From Cydia pomonella (Eukaryota; Arthropoda; Insecta; Lepidoptera; Tortricidae), in assembly GCF_033807575.1 (NCBI RefSeq), contig NC_084729.1:1612001-1676000 (forward strand): a stretch of 64,000 bases of DNA, read 5' to 3'. A model generated the notes under the pieces. It was not told the DNA's origin. It made no database searches and saw nothing but the letters and a program-made list of their open reading frames with translations. The first letter of the stretch is position 1, and each line of letters opens with the position of its first letter. A program made the position numbers and the translations under genes. This document shows positions 45,723 to 56,290 of the stretch, piece by piece.

Positions 45723-46085
45723 GCCTCCTAGCATAGTCGGTAGTGACCCTGTCTACGAAACAGGAGGTCCAGGGTTCGAATTCTGACAAGGGTATATTTA
45801 AAAAATATTCGTGTGTTTTTCACAGATATTTTTTCCTGAGTTATTAATGTTTTTCATGTATTTAAATATTTATCGATATCAATCCTTTATATATGTCGAC
45901 GTCTAGTACAAACAGCAACACTCTTAACTGTCCATCGGTGGACCTTATGCCTTTTTTAATAAGGTCCACTGATGGACAGTTAAAAGTGTGAGCGATGATA
46001 CCCACAACAAAAACCTTATTGAGCTTACTGTGGGGCTAGTCTGTCTGTACATTTGTGTAAGATTGTCCCGTAATATTTATTTATA
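45723..46085 (+). mobile_element. SINE interrupted by a 30-bp-arm hairpin
   Basis: SINE blocks (head at 45730-45790, body, tail to 46085) are interrupted between GTCTAGTA and TACCCACAAC by about 80 bases. That insert contains CACTCTTAACTGTCCATCGG... (45919-45948) and its near-perfect inverse (45959-45990). TA on both sides suggests a TA-target MITE. Confidence 0.75.
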
Positions 46086-46094
46086 ATTGTAGAT

Positions 46095-46320
46095 CGGCAT
46101 CGCTTCACGGTAGGTATTCCACAAATAAGCACGAAGCGTTTTGCTTCAACATTCCTTATGCGAACTGCCAAGGAGTGGAATGCCCTGCCCGAGTCTGTTT
46201 CCGCATGAGTACAATCTGGGTCTCTTCAAGGCTAGGGTAAATAGGTATCTCACCGTAGACCGCATCATCACTTACCATCAGGTGAGCTCGTGGCCAAACG
46301 CCTGCCTATCGTCCATTAAA
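46095..46320 (+). pseudogene. LINE C-terminal fragment (RTAKEWNALP)
   Basis: RTAKEWNALPESVFPHEYNL and GLFKARVNRYL are a known LINE C-terminal pattern. A related fragment with RTANEWNSLPANLFPVHYNL is at 50420-50645. Decayed, with no catalytic domains. Confidence 0.6.
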
Positions 46321-46532
46321 AAAATACGAGTATGGCTACTGTACGAATGCCTCTGTGCGAGTCTTCCCCACTTTCCCCTCCTTAATGTTTTTCAGAAACT
46401 AACAGTGCTTACCTACAGCAAATATTGTTTACATAATAAGCAGGCACAAAACTGTTCACGGTGTTTTATGACGAACAGCTTCCATTCATTTACATTAGTA
46501 CGAGTAGAAAATGTTAATAGTTATTTGTTGTA

Positions 46533-46655
46533 CGGTCCCGTCTGAAAATATCGGTACAAAAAATGTGCCAAAAATATGTGTAGGTACACTGCCTTAATAT
46601 ATGGGCAATAAAGTCGTGTATACATATTTTTGGCACTTTTTCCGTATCAATATTG
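46533..46655. mobile_element. Palindromic TA-flanked MITE, copy 4
   Basis: Left end CGGTCCCGTCTGAAAATATC after TA (46531-46532). The shared centre ATATATGGGCAATAAAGTCG is present. The right end is decayed. Confidence 0.65.
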
Positions 46656-46849
46656 TGATTCAATCATTTCCCATAATATTATTGAATCAAATAGAGATTA
46701 AGCTAAGTATCGGAACATGTAGGTACTGATGTAAAAAAAAAAATTCAAATAGAAATAAATAGTTTAAAAAAAAATTATTGACTTTTAAATTATGGTTTTG
46801 TATTATAAACATATTAAATGTTTACAATTCAAAATCATAATTTAAAAGT

Positions 46850-47300
46850 CAATTCTACCAGCTGACACTCAAATTTTGCTACAAATTACTCGAAGAATAA
46901 AAAGACCCTTTACAAGCTAGTGTGGTGAAATCGTTAATTACGATACAAGTGCGAAAAGTAGGAAATTCGTAACGAGTGGCACTAAAATAAAAGATGACCA
47001 AAGGGACTGTTTTAAATCGACACGAATTGAGATTTACCTTTTCGCACGTGCTGTACGATGTACAATACATATTATAAAGTCCGACCAAGCTAAGTTGGCA
47101 GCGATTTTGGTAGCCCACCCTGTGTAAGTAAACGTCATAATTTTGTCGTTTAAAATAACACTTGCACTGTCTGGGCTACGTAAATCACTGCCAATTTATC
47201 TTGGTCTGACTCTAGCCCTTTTTTCTACCCCTAAATTTTCGACAAGGCACGTATAGTGCTAATTACCGAAATAGGGCGGTAAAGTAGCACCATATGCAAA
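46850..47300 (+). repeat. Composite repeat, copy 3, interrupted by a MITE
   Basis: 46850-46935 carries the GTCAATTCTACCAGC and GCTAGTGTGGTG blocks, 46935-47075 the CGATACAAGTGCG block, and 47213-47300 the distal AAAGTAGCACCATATG end. A GAGTCAGACC-family MITE occupies 47077-47212. Confidence 0.6.
47077..47212. mobile_element. GAGTCAGACC MITE, copy 4
   Basis: A 136-bp element with arms AAGTCCGACCAAGCTAAG and ATCTTGGTCTGACTC, TA at 47075-47076 and 47213-47214, inserted in the composite repeat. Confidence 0.85.
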
Positions 47301-47462
47301 GGTTTATTCTATTTCTAAGGGACTATCTCAAATCTCAGACATTCCTCAGTACGCGTGTTGTATCATCATGGCGTGCACGCGCAAAACTTCCGGTGAATGG
47401 CCGTGGTGACGTCACTGATAACGTAACGGCTGACAGATATCAGAGGGACTACCGCGAACCAC

Positions 47463-47534
47463 GTTCGACGTGTTGCCTCTCTGTCGCACTTGTGAATTCG
47501 TACGTAAGTGTGACAGGGAGGCAACACGTCGAAC
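47463..47534. repeat. Near-perfect 72-bp hairpin
   Basis: CGTTCGACGTGTTGCCTCTC pairs with GGAGGCAACACGTCGAACG, and the inner TGTCGCACTT pairs with AAGTGTGACA. The loop is centred on GAATTCGTACG. It lacks clear TA flanks. Confidence 0.7.
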
Positions 47535-47744
47535 GACTTTACAACGACATTGGATCATTATTATTTGCAAGAAAAACTAGTACCAGACGTATATATACAT
47601 ATTTATATGTATATTATATATATATTTATATGTATGTTTATGTATGTCTACTTGTATTCCTTATATGTGTATGTTTATTCACTGTAATTGTGTGTGTGAA
47701 TGTAGGCTTCATAACGGTTTAGCAACACCTACTTTTTCGATTAA

Positions 47745-47895
47745 CTTCTCTATTTCCGCTACCCAAAGGTTGCCTGGAAGAGATCGCTTTTTAGCGATAA
47801 GACCGCCTGTTGTCTGCCTCTACATTTAATCAATTGTTTATTTTACTTGTATCTTTTTACTGAGGTGTGCCAATAAAGAGTATTCTATCTATCTA
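47745..47895 (+). repeat. LINE 3' end with AATAAAGAGT
   Basis: CAAAGGTTGCCTGGAAGAG, GCGATAAGACCGCCTGTTG and CCAATAAAGAGTATTC, then (CTAT)n. Antisense and sense relatives are at 16216-16335 and 35760-35875. Confidence 0.65.
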
Positions 47896-48244
47896 TATTT
47901 AATTATACATATATGTTATTTGAATGACAAATTTCATGTTAATTCATGATGGGTCCCACCCAGCGCGCACAAGTTTTTTGCAGATATAGCGAAGCGTCTG
48001 GTCCGAAGAGCAGGCGGCTTCCTCGCACAACGTCAGTATTGCGATACAACATGGAAATGCCTCCAGCATCCTTGGTACTGGCCTCAGGAGCCTATACTTA
48101 TTAATCTAGTTTAGTATATCTCTGTTACTGTAATACCTCTGTATTATATGTATATTATGTAAATAAAAGTATTTTATAAAAAAAAACTTAATATCATTTA
48201 AAAATGAGATCGAAAATAACTTCAATTATAATAGGTATATGAGA

Positions 48245-48500
48245 GCAGCTGTACTCTGTATATTTAGGTATTTAAATAAAAGTAAACAAAATCTACCCTC
48301 AAATGGATTAAGCCAGTTGAGGGTAGATAAAAACATTATATGATCAATAATGTAGGTTAAAGTCAGGTCGTTCAGTGACAGATCCAGGCGGTTTTGTATT
48401 TGGTTGGTTAACTAATAAATGTTATAACTAAACTACCCGAAAATATACAAATTGTTTGTTTATACTTTTATTTAAATACCTAAAGATACAAAGTATATGT
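48245..48500. mobile_element. MITE with about 40-bp terminal inverted repeats
   Basis: TATTTAGGTATTTAAATAAA and its inverse TTTATTTAAATACCTAAAGA bound about 250 bases. The interior has its own small palindrome (CCCTCAAATGG / CAGTTGAGGG). Confidence 0.65.
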
Positions 48501-48825
48501 ATATAACCGGCAACATGACCTTATATACACGGCTATACGTATTGTTTCCATTCCAACCATTCAGAATGACAATTGATATTTATGGAAGGAAATAATGATC
48601 ATAAAGGCTTCTGTAGTGTTAACAGTAATAAACTCTCAAAGACATTTCCGTTGAGATAAAAACTATGACCAAATATAAATTCTCAGAACACCGGTCCAGA
48701 TGTTACCAGTATTGCACAAATACTTTGCAAGTAGGTACCTATAGGAAGTTTATAAATAGTTTAAACTGCCGTATGCTAATTTTGAGGATTAGTTTCCTCT
48801 CTGGGAAACGTTGAGATACAATTAT

Positions 48826-48828
<3 letters not shown>

Positions 48829-48869
<41 letters not shown>
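48829..48869. repeat. (AT)n microsatellite
   Basis: About 20 AT units in an otherwise non-repetitive stretch. Confidence 0.9.
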
Positions 48870-48870
<1 letters not shown>

Positions 48871-48924
48871 TGTTTACACGTGGTCGCCATCAGATATATC
48901 GGAGCAATCAAGCCGACGAGAAGT

Positions 48925-49175
48925 CATATAAATATATAAATATTAAACATTCTTACACAAATTGACTAAGCCTCACAGTAAGCTCAAGAAGGCCTGTGTT
49001 GTGGGTACAGACAACGATAAATATGATATATAAATACTTAAATGCATATTAGTAAACACCTATGACTCGGGAACAAATATCCGTGCTCATCACACGAATA
49101 AATGCCTTTACTGGGATTCGAACCCAGGTCCATCGACTTCATAGGGCAGGGTCACTTAGCCAGACCGGTCGTCAA
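48925..49175 (-). mobile_element. Complete SINE, minus strand
   Basis: Read on the minus strand: GACGACCGGTCTGGCTAAG head, GGTTCGAATCCC box B, GAGTCATAGG, ATCGTTGTCT, CACAGGCCTTCTTGAGC, tail. Same family as 41853-42111, more diverged. Confidence 0.85.
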
Positions 49176-49234
49176 ATTATATCATGTAGGTAGTCATATG
49201 ATTGAAAGTACCTGTGTAATAATACTAATAATAT

Positions 49235-49380
49235 AAATAATACATACCTTATGTTTGATCTATAGTCTGTCAAGCCATTTCCATCAGTAGAAAAAAAACG
49301 GTAAATTAAAAAAAAAAACATCTTTTTCCCCATAGATAATTTGAATTTCGCGCCTTTTTCTACTGTCAAAGTTGTATGAC
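49235..49380. repeat. Short interspersed element (shared with 35360-35490)
   Basis: TATAGTCTGTCAAGCCATTT, CCCATAGATAATTTGAATT and CGCGCCTTTTTCTACTG. See the partner copy. Confidence 0.55.
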
Positions 49381-49821
49381 ACGTTTTTTTCTGTAGTTAT
49401 ATTTACGTATCCTATCTATAGGTTGTCTAGCCGAGATGCGTGAATACTTGAATAGTGATAATGCCACCCGTCGCCGTTTTTTTTTAATTTGTGTGTTCAC
49501 TTTGCGCACAATACAGAACATTAACTGAAAATACTCCAAAAACCGAAGTAGCACACTATAAGAACAGCTTATTTGCACTTTCTAACACAACACAATAGTC
49601 TCATAGTACTTGAATAAGTTTAAAGGTTTGTAACTTCCTGTTGGCCATTAATTGATACCTCAGTTAATATTGACAATGACATGGACGGTCCATTGTGGCG
49701 TAGTGGCTACGGATACTTAAGAATAGAATAAGATACTTATAAAGAACGCCAGGATGTTATGATACTCGGTATGAAGCCCGTCACAGGCGGAGCGATAATC
49801 TTATACCTTTAAACGAGCAAT

Positions 49822-50262
49822 TCTTGTATATATATATATATTTCTGTGATCTCGGAAACGGCTCTAACGATTTCGCTGAAATTTGGTATATGGGGGTTTT
49901 TGGGGGTATACAATCGATCTAGATTAGTCTTATGTTTGGGAAAACGCGTGTTTTCGAGTTTTCATGCGTTTTTCTTTCGACGCAGAATATGGTCGCTAAT
50001 TTCGTGTTGCCAGCTACTATCCGTCTGGTCCAGCGGGTTAAGACTCGGACGGCTAGAAACGAGTGTTACGGGTTCGAATCTCGCCCGGTGACTAACTTTT
50101 GTTTTTTTTTTATATGTTCAAGTTTATATATAATTTTTTAAATTTTATTGTTTTAGACAAGTTTAATTTAGTATAAAAATGTAGTTAAGATTATCACCTA
50201 TACACCACCATATTACAATAAATAGTTATAATCGAGCAAAGCTCGGTCGCCCAGGTACTAAT
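49822..50262 (+). mobile_element. Non-autonomous Helitron-like element with tRNA-like insert
   Basis: Starts TC (49822) and runs through CTGTGATCTCGGAAACGGCT. It ends with hairpin CGAGCAAAGCTCG (50234-50246), then CTAA (50259-50262), the hairpin-plus-CTRR end of Helitrons. The ends match a lepidopteran Helitron family I recall. Inside, 50025-50090 has TGGTCCAGCGGGTTAAG and GGGTTCGAATCTC, a tRNA-like pair of promoter boxes. No Rep/helicase coding. Confidence 0.7.
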
Positions 50263-50419
50263 ATATATACCTATATTAATAAATAAATAAATAAAATGTT
50301 TTTATTTAACCTCACAAAAGATAATTTTACAAAATAAACTTAAGTTTTTTTTTTTTTTTACCTTTGCGAGGGACTGGAGTCTGAACTAGGTTAGACCTGT
50401 ATTACAGATCATACATACG

Positions 50420-50645
50420 ATCAGAATATACGAGGACTTGCGTTTCACCCTTACGTCGTTAATCTGCCGCTGATTCGCACTAAACGCTACGCATCCAGCT
50501 TTATCATGCGAACGGCTAACGAGTGGAACTCACTTCCTGCAAATCTATTCCCAGTCCACTATAATTTGGATCTTCTTAAATCGAGAGTGAATAGACATCT
50601 TTTAGGTAAGCATGTTCCATCCTAGACTGCATCGGCACTTACCAT
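50420..50645 (+). pseudogene. LINE C-terminal fragment (RTANEWNSLP)
   Basis: HPYVVNLPLIRTKRYASSF, then RTANEWNSLPANLF and LLKSRVNRHLL. The same family pattern as 46095-46320, with a stop soon after. Confidence 0.65.
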
Positions 50646-50654
50646 CAGGTGAGA

Positions 50655-50885
50655 TAAGGGTCAAATGAATAGAATAGAATAGAATCATTTTATTCGTAGA
50701 CACAAACAAGACACATTAAATTACATGATATAACAAAAACAAAGGAAGTATAAAGTGCCACGAAATGGCCTCATCTCAGCATGTTGCTGGTGGCTTCCAG
50801 CGCTGATCTTCCGATGAGACCATCAAGTGAGAAAAATCACGAAAGGTAACAGACAAGAAGGAAAAAGACATAAAATAATATAGAG
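50655..50885 (-). repeat. LINE 3' end, antisense (shared with 61170-61445)
   Basis: (AATAG)n lead, CACGAAATGGCCTCATCTCA, CTTCCAGCGCTGATCTTCCG and TGAGACCATC. The partner copy has a 75-bp T-rich insertion in the middle. Confidence 0.65.
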
Positions 50886-51147
50886 TGAACAAATTGAAAA
50901 ATAGATAAAAGATAACGACTACATTAAGTAAAGATTATTTTTATATCAAGCATCGTAAACATAACACTGTATCGGTCCGGTCCAACCATACCTTGGCTGA
51001 ACATTACAGCTGCATACGCAACAAGCGCCAACGGTAGCTACCTTTTTTAAAAAGATACCGAGACGTCAGATATAGTATATCTAAGCACACCAAAATATAT
51101 ATCGCTGTCTGTCTAGCACCTACATTGGGAGGGTAAAAAAAACCGGT

Positions 51148-51227
51148 GCTATGAAATTATGACGTTTACTTAACACTTACACAGGCTGGGCTATTAAAAT
51201 CGCTGCCAGCTTAGCTTGGTCTGACTC
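51148..51227. mobile_element. GAGTCAGACC MITE, copy 5 (right part)
   Basis: The right half with ATTATGACGTTTAC, GCTGGGCTATTAAAATCGC and CTTGGTCTGACTC, then TA (51228-51229). Confidence 0.75.
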
Positions 51228-51316
51228 TATACATCCAATTATCTAAAAATATTTTCCATAATGTCAATATCTAGAGGCAAATGGGGACTGCGTTTGTATA
51301 TGCGGCCGTCCCCTTT

Positions 51317-51960
51317 GGGGTCATCCATTAATTACATCACACGTTTAGGGGGAGGGAGGGGGTTAAGAAAATGTGACATGTTGTGACAAGCGGAGGGGGG
51401 AGTCTCAAAATTTGTGACGTCACTTTAACTTCACCAGTATTTATTAAAAAAAATGATTCGCTGTACAGTTAAATAACGAGTTTTTAGAACGATAATCGTT
51501 TTATGCGATTAATTTTCTTTCCTAGTCGGTTTTGTGTTATAATGGGGTTGGCCGGTCGAAGTATTAAGCAGATGGCGCCATCATAGCTTGCCCTGTCAAT
51601 CCCTAGAATTGTGTCAAATTCTTGTTTTTTTTTTGGAATTTTGTGACCTGGATTCCAGTACTTTAAGCCAAATCTCATAGAACAAAACTAGAGACAGGGG
51701 CAAGCTATGATGGCGCCATCTATGCAAACCTTTGACAGTTGCCAACCCCATTAAGTACTAATATTTCTTGTGTCCAAAATAGTGTGATGAAATATTAATA
51801 GTAACAAATTAGACACGCCGATTTTGTTGAAAAAAAATGCGCAAAATGTGACGTCACACCAGGGGGGGAGGGGTTTGCCAAATGTCACCAAGTGTGACAA
51901 GGAGGGGGGGAGGGGTCAAAAAACCTAGAAATTCGTGTGATGTAATTAATGGATGACCCC
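51317..51960. mobile_element. Inverted-repeat element with a second inverted-repeat element inside
   Basis: Outer ends GGGGTCATCCATTAATTACA and TGTAATTAATGGATGACCCC are perfect inverses and bound 644 bases, with TGTGACGTCAC blocks inside each arm. The inner element 51540-51753 starts TAATGGGGTTGGC and ends GCCAACCCCATTA. It has a further arm pair, AGATGGCGCCATCATAGC and GCTATGATGGCGCCATCT. No coding. Confidence 0.8.
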
Positions 51961-52739
51961 TTTCCTCTTAATGCCTTTCATTATGCACCAGGCACAAACT
52001 ACTATTAAAATACCTAACTATAATAATATTATAAGGAGCTAAAAGGCCTCAAATGTGACGTCATTATCTAGACCTAGACTCATTTATACGTTAACTCACG
52101 ATTATCATAAAAAGCTTATTTACTCGACGTAATCAGCTGTTGGGACTAAAAAACTCATTTAGAACAGGTTTCGAACAGATTTATAAATATGTCTGATGCT
52201 AGTGAGCAAAAACTGGATATGTGCAGGAAACGTGTCACGAGGATCTATTACCAACGATATACAGAGTGAGGCTTGTCACGGGGCAAAAATTACACTCGTC
52301 AACAGTGGTTTTGTTGCCTTTGATATAAGATTGATTTCCGATGTATTTATGCGTAATTTATGAAACTATCAATGATTTTGGAAGATTTGCTCTACTTTTT
52401 TTAAGTTTTTATTTTCATTTTACATTAAAAAATATATTTGATATAAAATACGCTAAAATCATAAAAAGCTTGAGCAAATTCAATACTATTATGAATATAT
52501 TCGTAAACTGTGCACTTGAAAATATAGAAATTCGCAGAGATACCCAGGGCAACAAAAAATTTTTTTTTTTGTAGAGCTGTGTTATAAATGTTGAATTTTA
52601 AAAAGTTTTAACCGACTTCAATAAAGCTTATCAATTCGACCGTTTTTATATGTCTACCTTAGAACTCTGTCATTTGTGAATATTGTGTCAAATTGGTTCC
52701 AGTCCCACTTTTGTCAGAACCCAGTTCTGAGGATGGGAT

Positions 52740-53632
52740 CCATGTGGCCTACTATTGTTTAACGTAACCATGGATTACCTAACGAGGAAACATCAACAGC
52801 CGGTACCGTGGAACATCCTATATGCCGATGATGTTGCCCTGATATCTGAATCAGTCGAAGACCTGCAAAACATTTTCAATCTCTGGGCCGATGCTCTAGA
52901 AACAAATTGCCTTAAAATCAGCCGAAAAAAGACAGAGCACATGTCCTGCATATTTGATGATTCTACAAACCCCAAAGATGTCAAGATAACCATCGACAAT
53001 ACTACCTTGCCCACTGTGGAACAATTTAGATATCTTCGGTCTGTTATAAGCAACGATGGGAAAATCGATGCTGATCTCACACATAGGACTAATGGATGGC
53101 TACCGGATGGCTAAAATGGCGAGAACTCACAGGTGTGATGTCTGACCAACGAATGCCCATAAAAGTAAAGGGAAACATTTACAAAACTGCCATACGACCT
53201 GCAGTACTTTACGGCTCTGAGTTACGGCTACGATCAAGTGCCATCTAAACAAACTTGACACCACAGAGATGCGCATGCTGCGTTGGTCTGCAGGCGTCAC
53301 TCTGCTGGATAAGATTAGAAACCAGTACATCAGGGGCAGTTTCAAAGTCACACCGATAACAGATAAACTTGTTGAGAAACGTCTACGGTGGTACGGGCAC
53401 ATTCAAAGACCTCCTCAACATATGGTCAATGTAGCCTTAGCGATGCCTACGACGACGAGAGGAAGCGGGAGACCACCTACCACTTGGCTGACGACGGTGG
53501 AGAAAAGCCTGAAAGAAAGAGCAAGGAATTAATGACGCACACCTGGCACTAAACCGTGCAGAATGGAAGAAGAGGACAGGGAGGGCCGACCCCAAGTAAA
53601 TGGGATAAGGTCTGGGAAGAAGAAGAAATTTA
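52740..53632 (+). pseudogene. RTE-type LINE fragment (RT palm to 3' end)
   Basis: The frame at 52755 has ILYADDVALISES (YADD catalytic box), then RKKTEHM and EQFRYLRSVIS. After frame breaks near 53095-53130 and 53220 come KIRNQYIRGSFKVTPITDKL, EKRLRWYGHIQR and GSGRPPTTWLTTVEKSLKE. The 3' end is GGGCCGACCCCAAGTAAATG with an AAG tail at 53583-53632. The endonuclease and N-terminal RT are missing. Decayed. Confidence 0.8.
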
Positions 53633-53639
53633 ATTCAGG

Positions 53640-55755
53640 CATGGCCCATATAAGTGTTAGTAACAGCCTTAAATAATAATGTTAAACTATGACTATTACA
53701 ATTTCCTATAATCTACCATGCAACACGTATACTTAGGGCTAGGACTATACAATACCGGGTGAGCAATACCTACGTACACTTTGATATGATAAAATGGTTT
53801 CCTATTAATATTAAAATTTCGTTTATGAGAAAAAAAAATCATTAAATATAATTCAAACATGTCAGCACTAATTAAAATATAAAAATCATGCTCTGCGATA
53901 AAAGTTATGCCCTGCGATGTGTAATAAATATGTTATTTTCATCTGGTTTACTCCTAATGACATACGACACATAAACAGTGGATGCTGCGACATCACGTTA
54001 TCGTAATTAATTATCGGTAATTGGTACAAAATACAAAATACAAATACAAAAATTTATTCTGCAAGTAGGCCTCAAGGGCTCTTTTACAAGTCAATACAAC
54101 ATTTATAGTAACATCATATAGTGACATGAAAAATACATAACAACATTTATAAATAAAAAGGTTCTCAAATAAACAGCTAACTGACCTGTAAGTTACTTTA
54201 CGATTGACAAATTTAATTAAGAATTTTAATTAGTTTAATTTTCTACCAAAAAACTAAATAACGTAGTTGTTTATGATATGTCGCCTAATCGTGTATTTAC
54301 ATATGTATTACAGTCTCTCTGTATGTTTATTGACCATATGCTTACAGGTTACACCTTGTATATTTGGGAGGTCTTAGATTCCTGAGATACCTCATATATA
54401 TTCATTTAATGAAAATAATCCTGCTCCCCGGACAAATGCTTAATTGCTTGAAATAAGCACATATGTTAAATAGAACTTTCAAAAAACAAATTTCATTTGC
54501 TTGCTTCGGTATTCAAATTAAGTGTTACCAGCGATACAGTAACAAAAAGCTACCACCACTTATATTTAAGATTAAAAAAGTAATACTGCATACTGCCATA
54601 GCTCTGTTGAATAAAAAGGCAACACTCATCAGTTTATTACATAACAGGCAACATAACTAAAAAAAGTATATAATCCTTTTATTCAATTTGAGGTTTTTTA
54701 CAACTCTCCTAATCTGTCGGTGACTTTTAAAGCGTTCTCGCGTAATGTCTGGATTACCTGTCATTTGGTCTTCGTGTTACTTCTTAAACTACTGGGCAGG
54801 TAGCATAAAGGAAACAATTGATTTCTAAATGAAGTTTTTGACAGTTTTTCCTTATTTTTTGCATAAAACCCGTACTTGGTTGTAAACGAGCAAAATGAAA
54901 GCGATTGTAAAACCATATTTAATTAAGTGCAATTCAGCATACGGTAAAGATTAATTTTTAAAATGTTGAAAATGTTACTCGTTGTTTCAAAATAGCATTG
55001 GAAAGTTTAAGTTAACTTGGAAAACGGGATGATTTTGAAAAAACAAGTCTAATCTAAAATATGTAAATAATAAGTTTGTACAGAATAGTATACTCTCTCT
55101 GCAGTTACGCCTTAAGGCTTCTATAGAGTTCATAGTTGCAACGAATTCAATCGATCGACCAAATGCCGTAATGTATTGCTAATCACATGCGATTATCGCT
55201 GACGTTTGGAAAGACCATTGCCCATTAGGTAGTAATGCGTTTATTTTTGTAAGTGTTCTAGCTTTACAAATGTTGTCAGAAGTCATACCGTTTCTTTATC
55301 TTAGAAACAACCGTTTAAAGCTTACGTTAAAAAGATAAAACGTGCTAATCGAAGATATCTAGTATTATTCCTCACTACGTCCGCGGCCATCGCAAAAAAT
55401 AGACAACGCTATCGGCATAACTTAGCAAGAGCGAAATGGAGATTGGCTATTATTACCATGTGTGATAAAATAACGTTTAACTTTTATTATTACTTGTATA
55501 TTTGACGAAGCCTGAACATTTACATGTGTCAAATAATGTTTTAATGGTATGTCTAGTTTACGGACTTTAGTAATATGTTGATGTTACTAAAGTAAGTAAT
55601 ATGTTGATGACTGTTTTTTAGGTTGATTAAATGATTAAAGTAAATAATGTTATATGTGGATTTTATTTGATGTAATGTTGTATTCTTCTATTATAGTATT
55701 TTTAATACAATCATTGTATATATCATGTATCCTATTTGATCCTGTAATAGACATG
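53640..55755. other. Gene-free AT-rich stretch
   Basis: 54035-54170 is an antisense LINE tail (TTTATTCTGCAAGTAGGCCT). A 65-codon frame at 54463-54660 has no recognisable features. No gene is supported. Confidence 0.35.
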
Positions 55756-55773
55756 CTTAAGGGTCATTTGAAC

Positions 55774-55947
55774 TTTTTTTTTTTTTTAACGTTGGGGAAA
55801 TGCTTTTACGCATGCCACCTAGTCCGGGGGAAAGTAGGGGCGTTGACGGACTGACCAGTAAAGGACTACCGTCTAAAACCACCAACGAATGCCGGCTCCG
55901 CCTTAGATTGGGTGCCGCAGGGTCGCTATCAGCATTCGACCGCGTGC
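55774..55947 (-). mobile_element. 5'-truncated LINE tail with 15-bp TSD
   Basis: 174 bases, poly-A on the minus strand (T-run at 55774), flanked by identical AAGGGTCATTTGAAC (55759-55773 and 55948-55962). The insert is GC-rich (GGTGGTTTTAGACGGTAGTC, GGACTAGGTGGCATGCG), like a lepidopteran R1-group LINE 3' UTR (recall). Confidence 0.85.
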
Positions 55948-56139
55948 AAGGGTCATTTGAACCTAGGAACCATACAATTGATACAATATACAATCGAAGT
56001 TACTCCAGTTGCCTTTTCATTTTAAAACATATGCTGCAAAAACAAACTAACATAAGTTTCATGTGTTTTAAGCATGTGGTTTTAAAACGAGAGCTTAGTA
56101 TCGATTGTAGGTATTGTATGGGAGCAGCTTTTTCGCGGC

Positions 56140-56290
56140 GGGTGCGTGAGGCAAGCCAAAAAGGAGATGGTTAGACGACCTGGACTAATTTTGTGACGAC
56201 CTGGCGACTGACACACAATTGCACATAGCCGTGACGAGTGCTGGAAGATAGAAGAAGCCTTTGCCCAGCTGTGGGACACAAAACAGGCTA
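56140..56290 (+). pseudogene. RTE-type LINE C-terminal scrap
   Basis: Pieces GKPKRRWLDDLD-like at the start and FAQLWDT-like near 56255 (GCCTTTGCCCAGCTGTGGGA) fit an RTE C-terminus, with stops between them. Confidence 0.5.
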
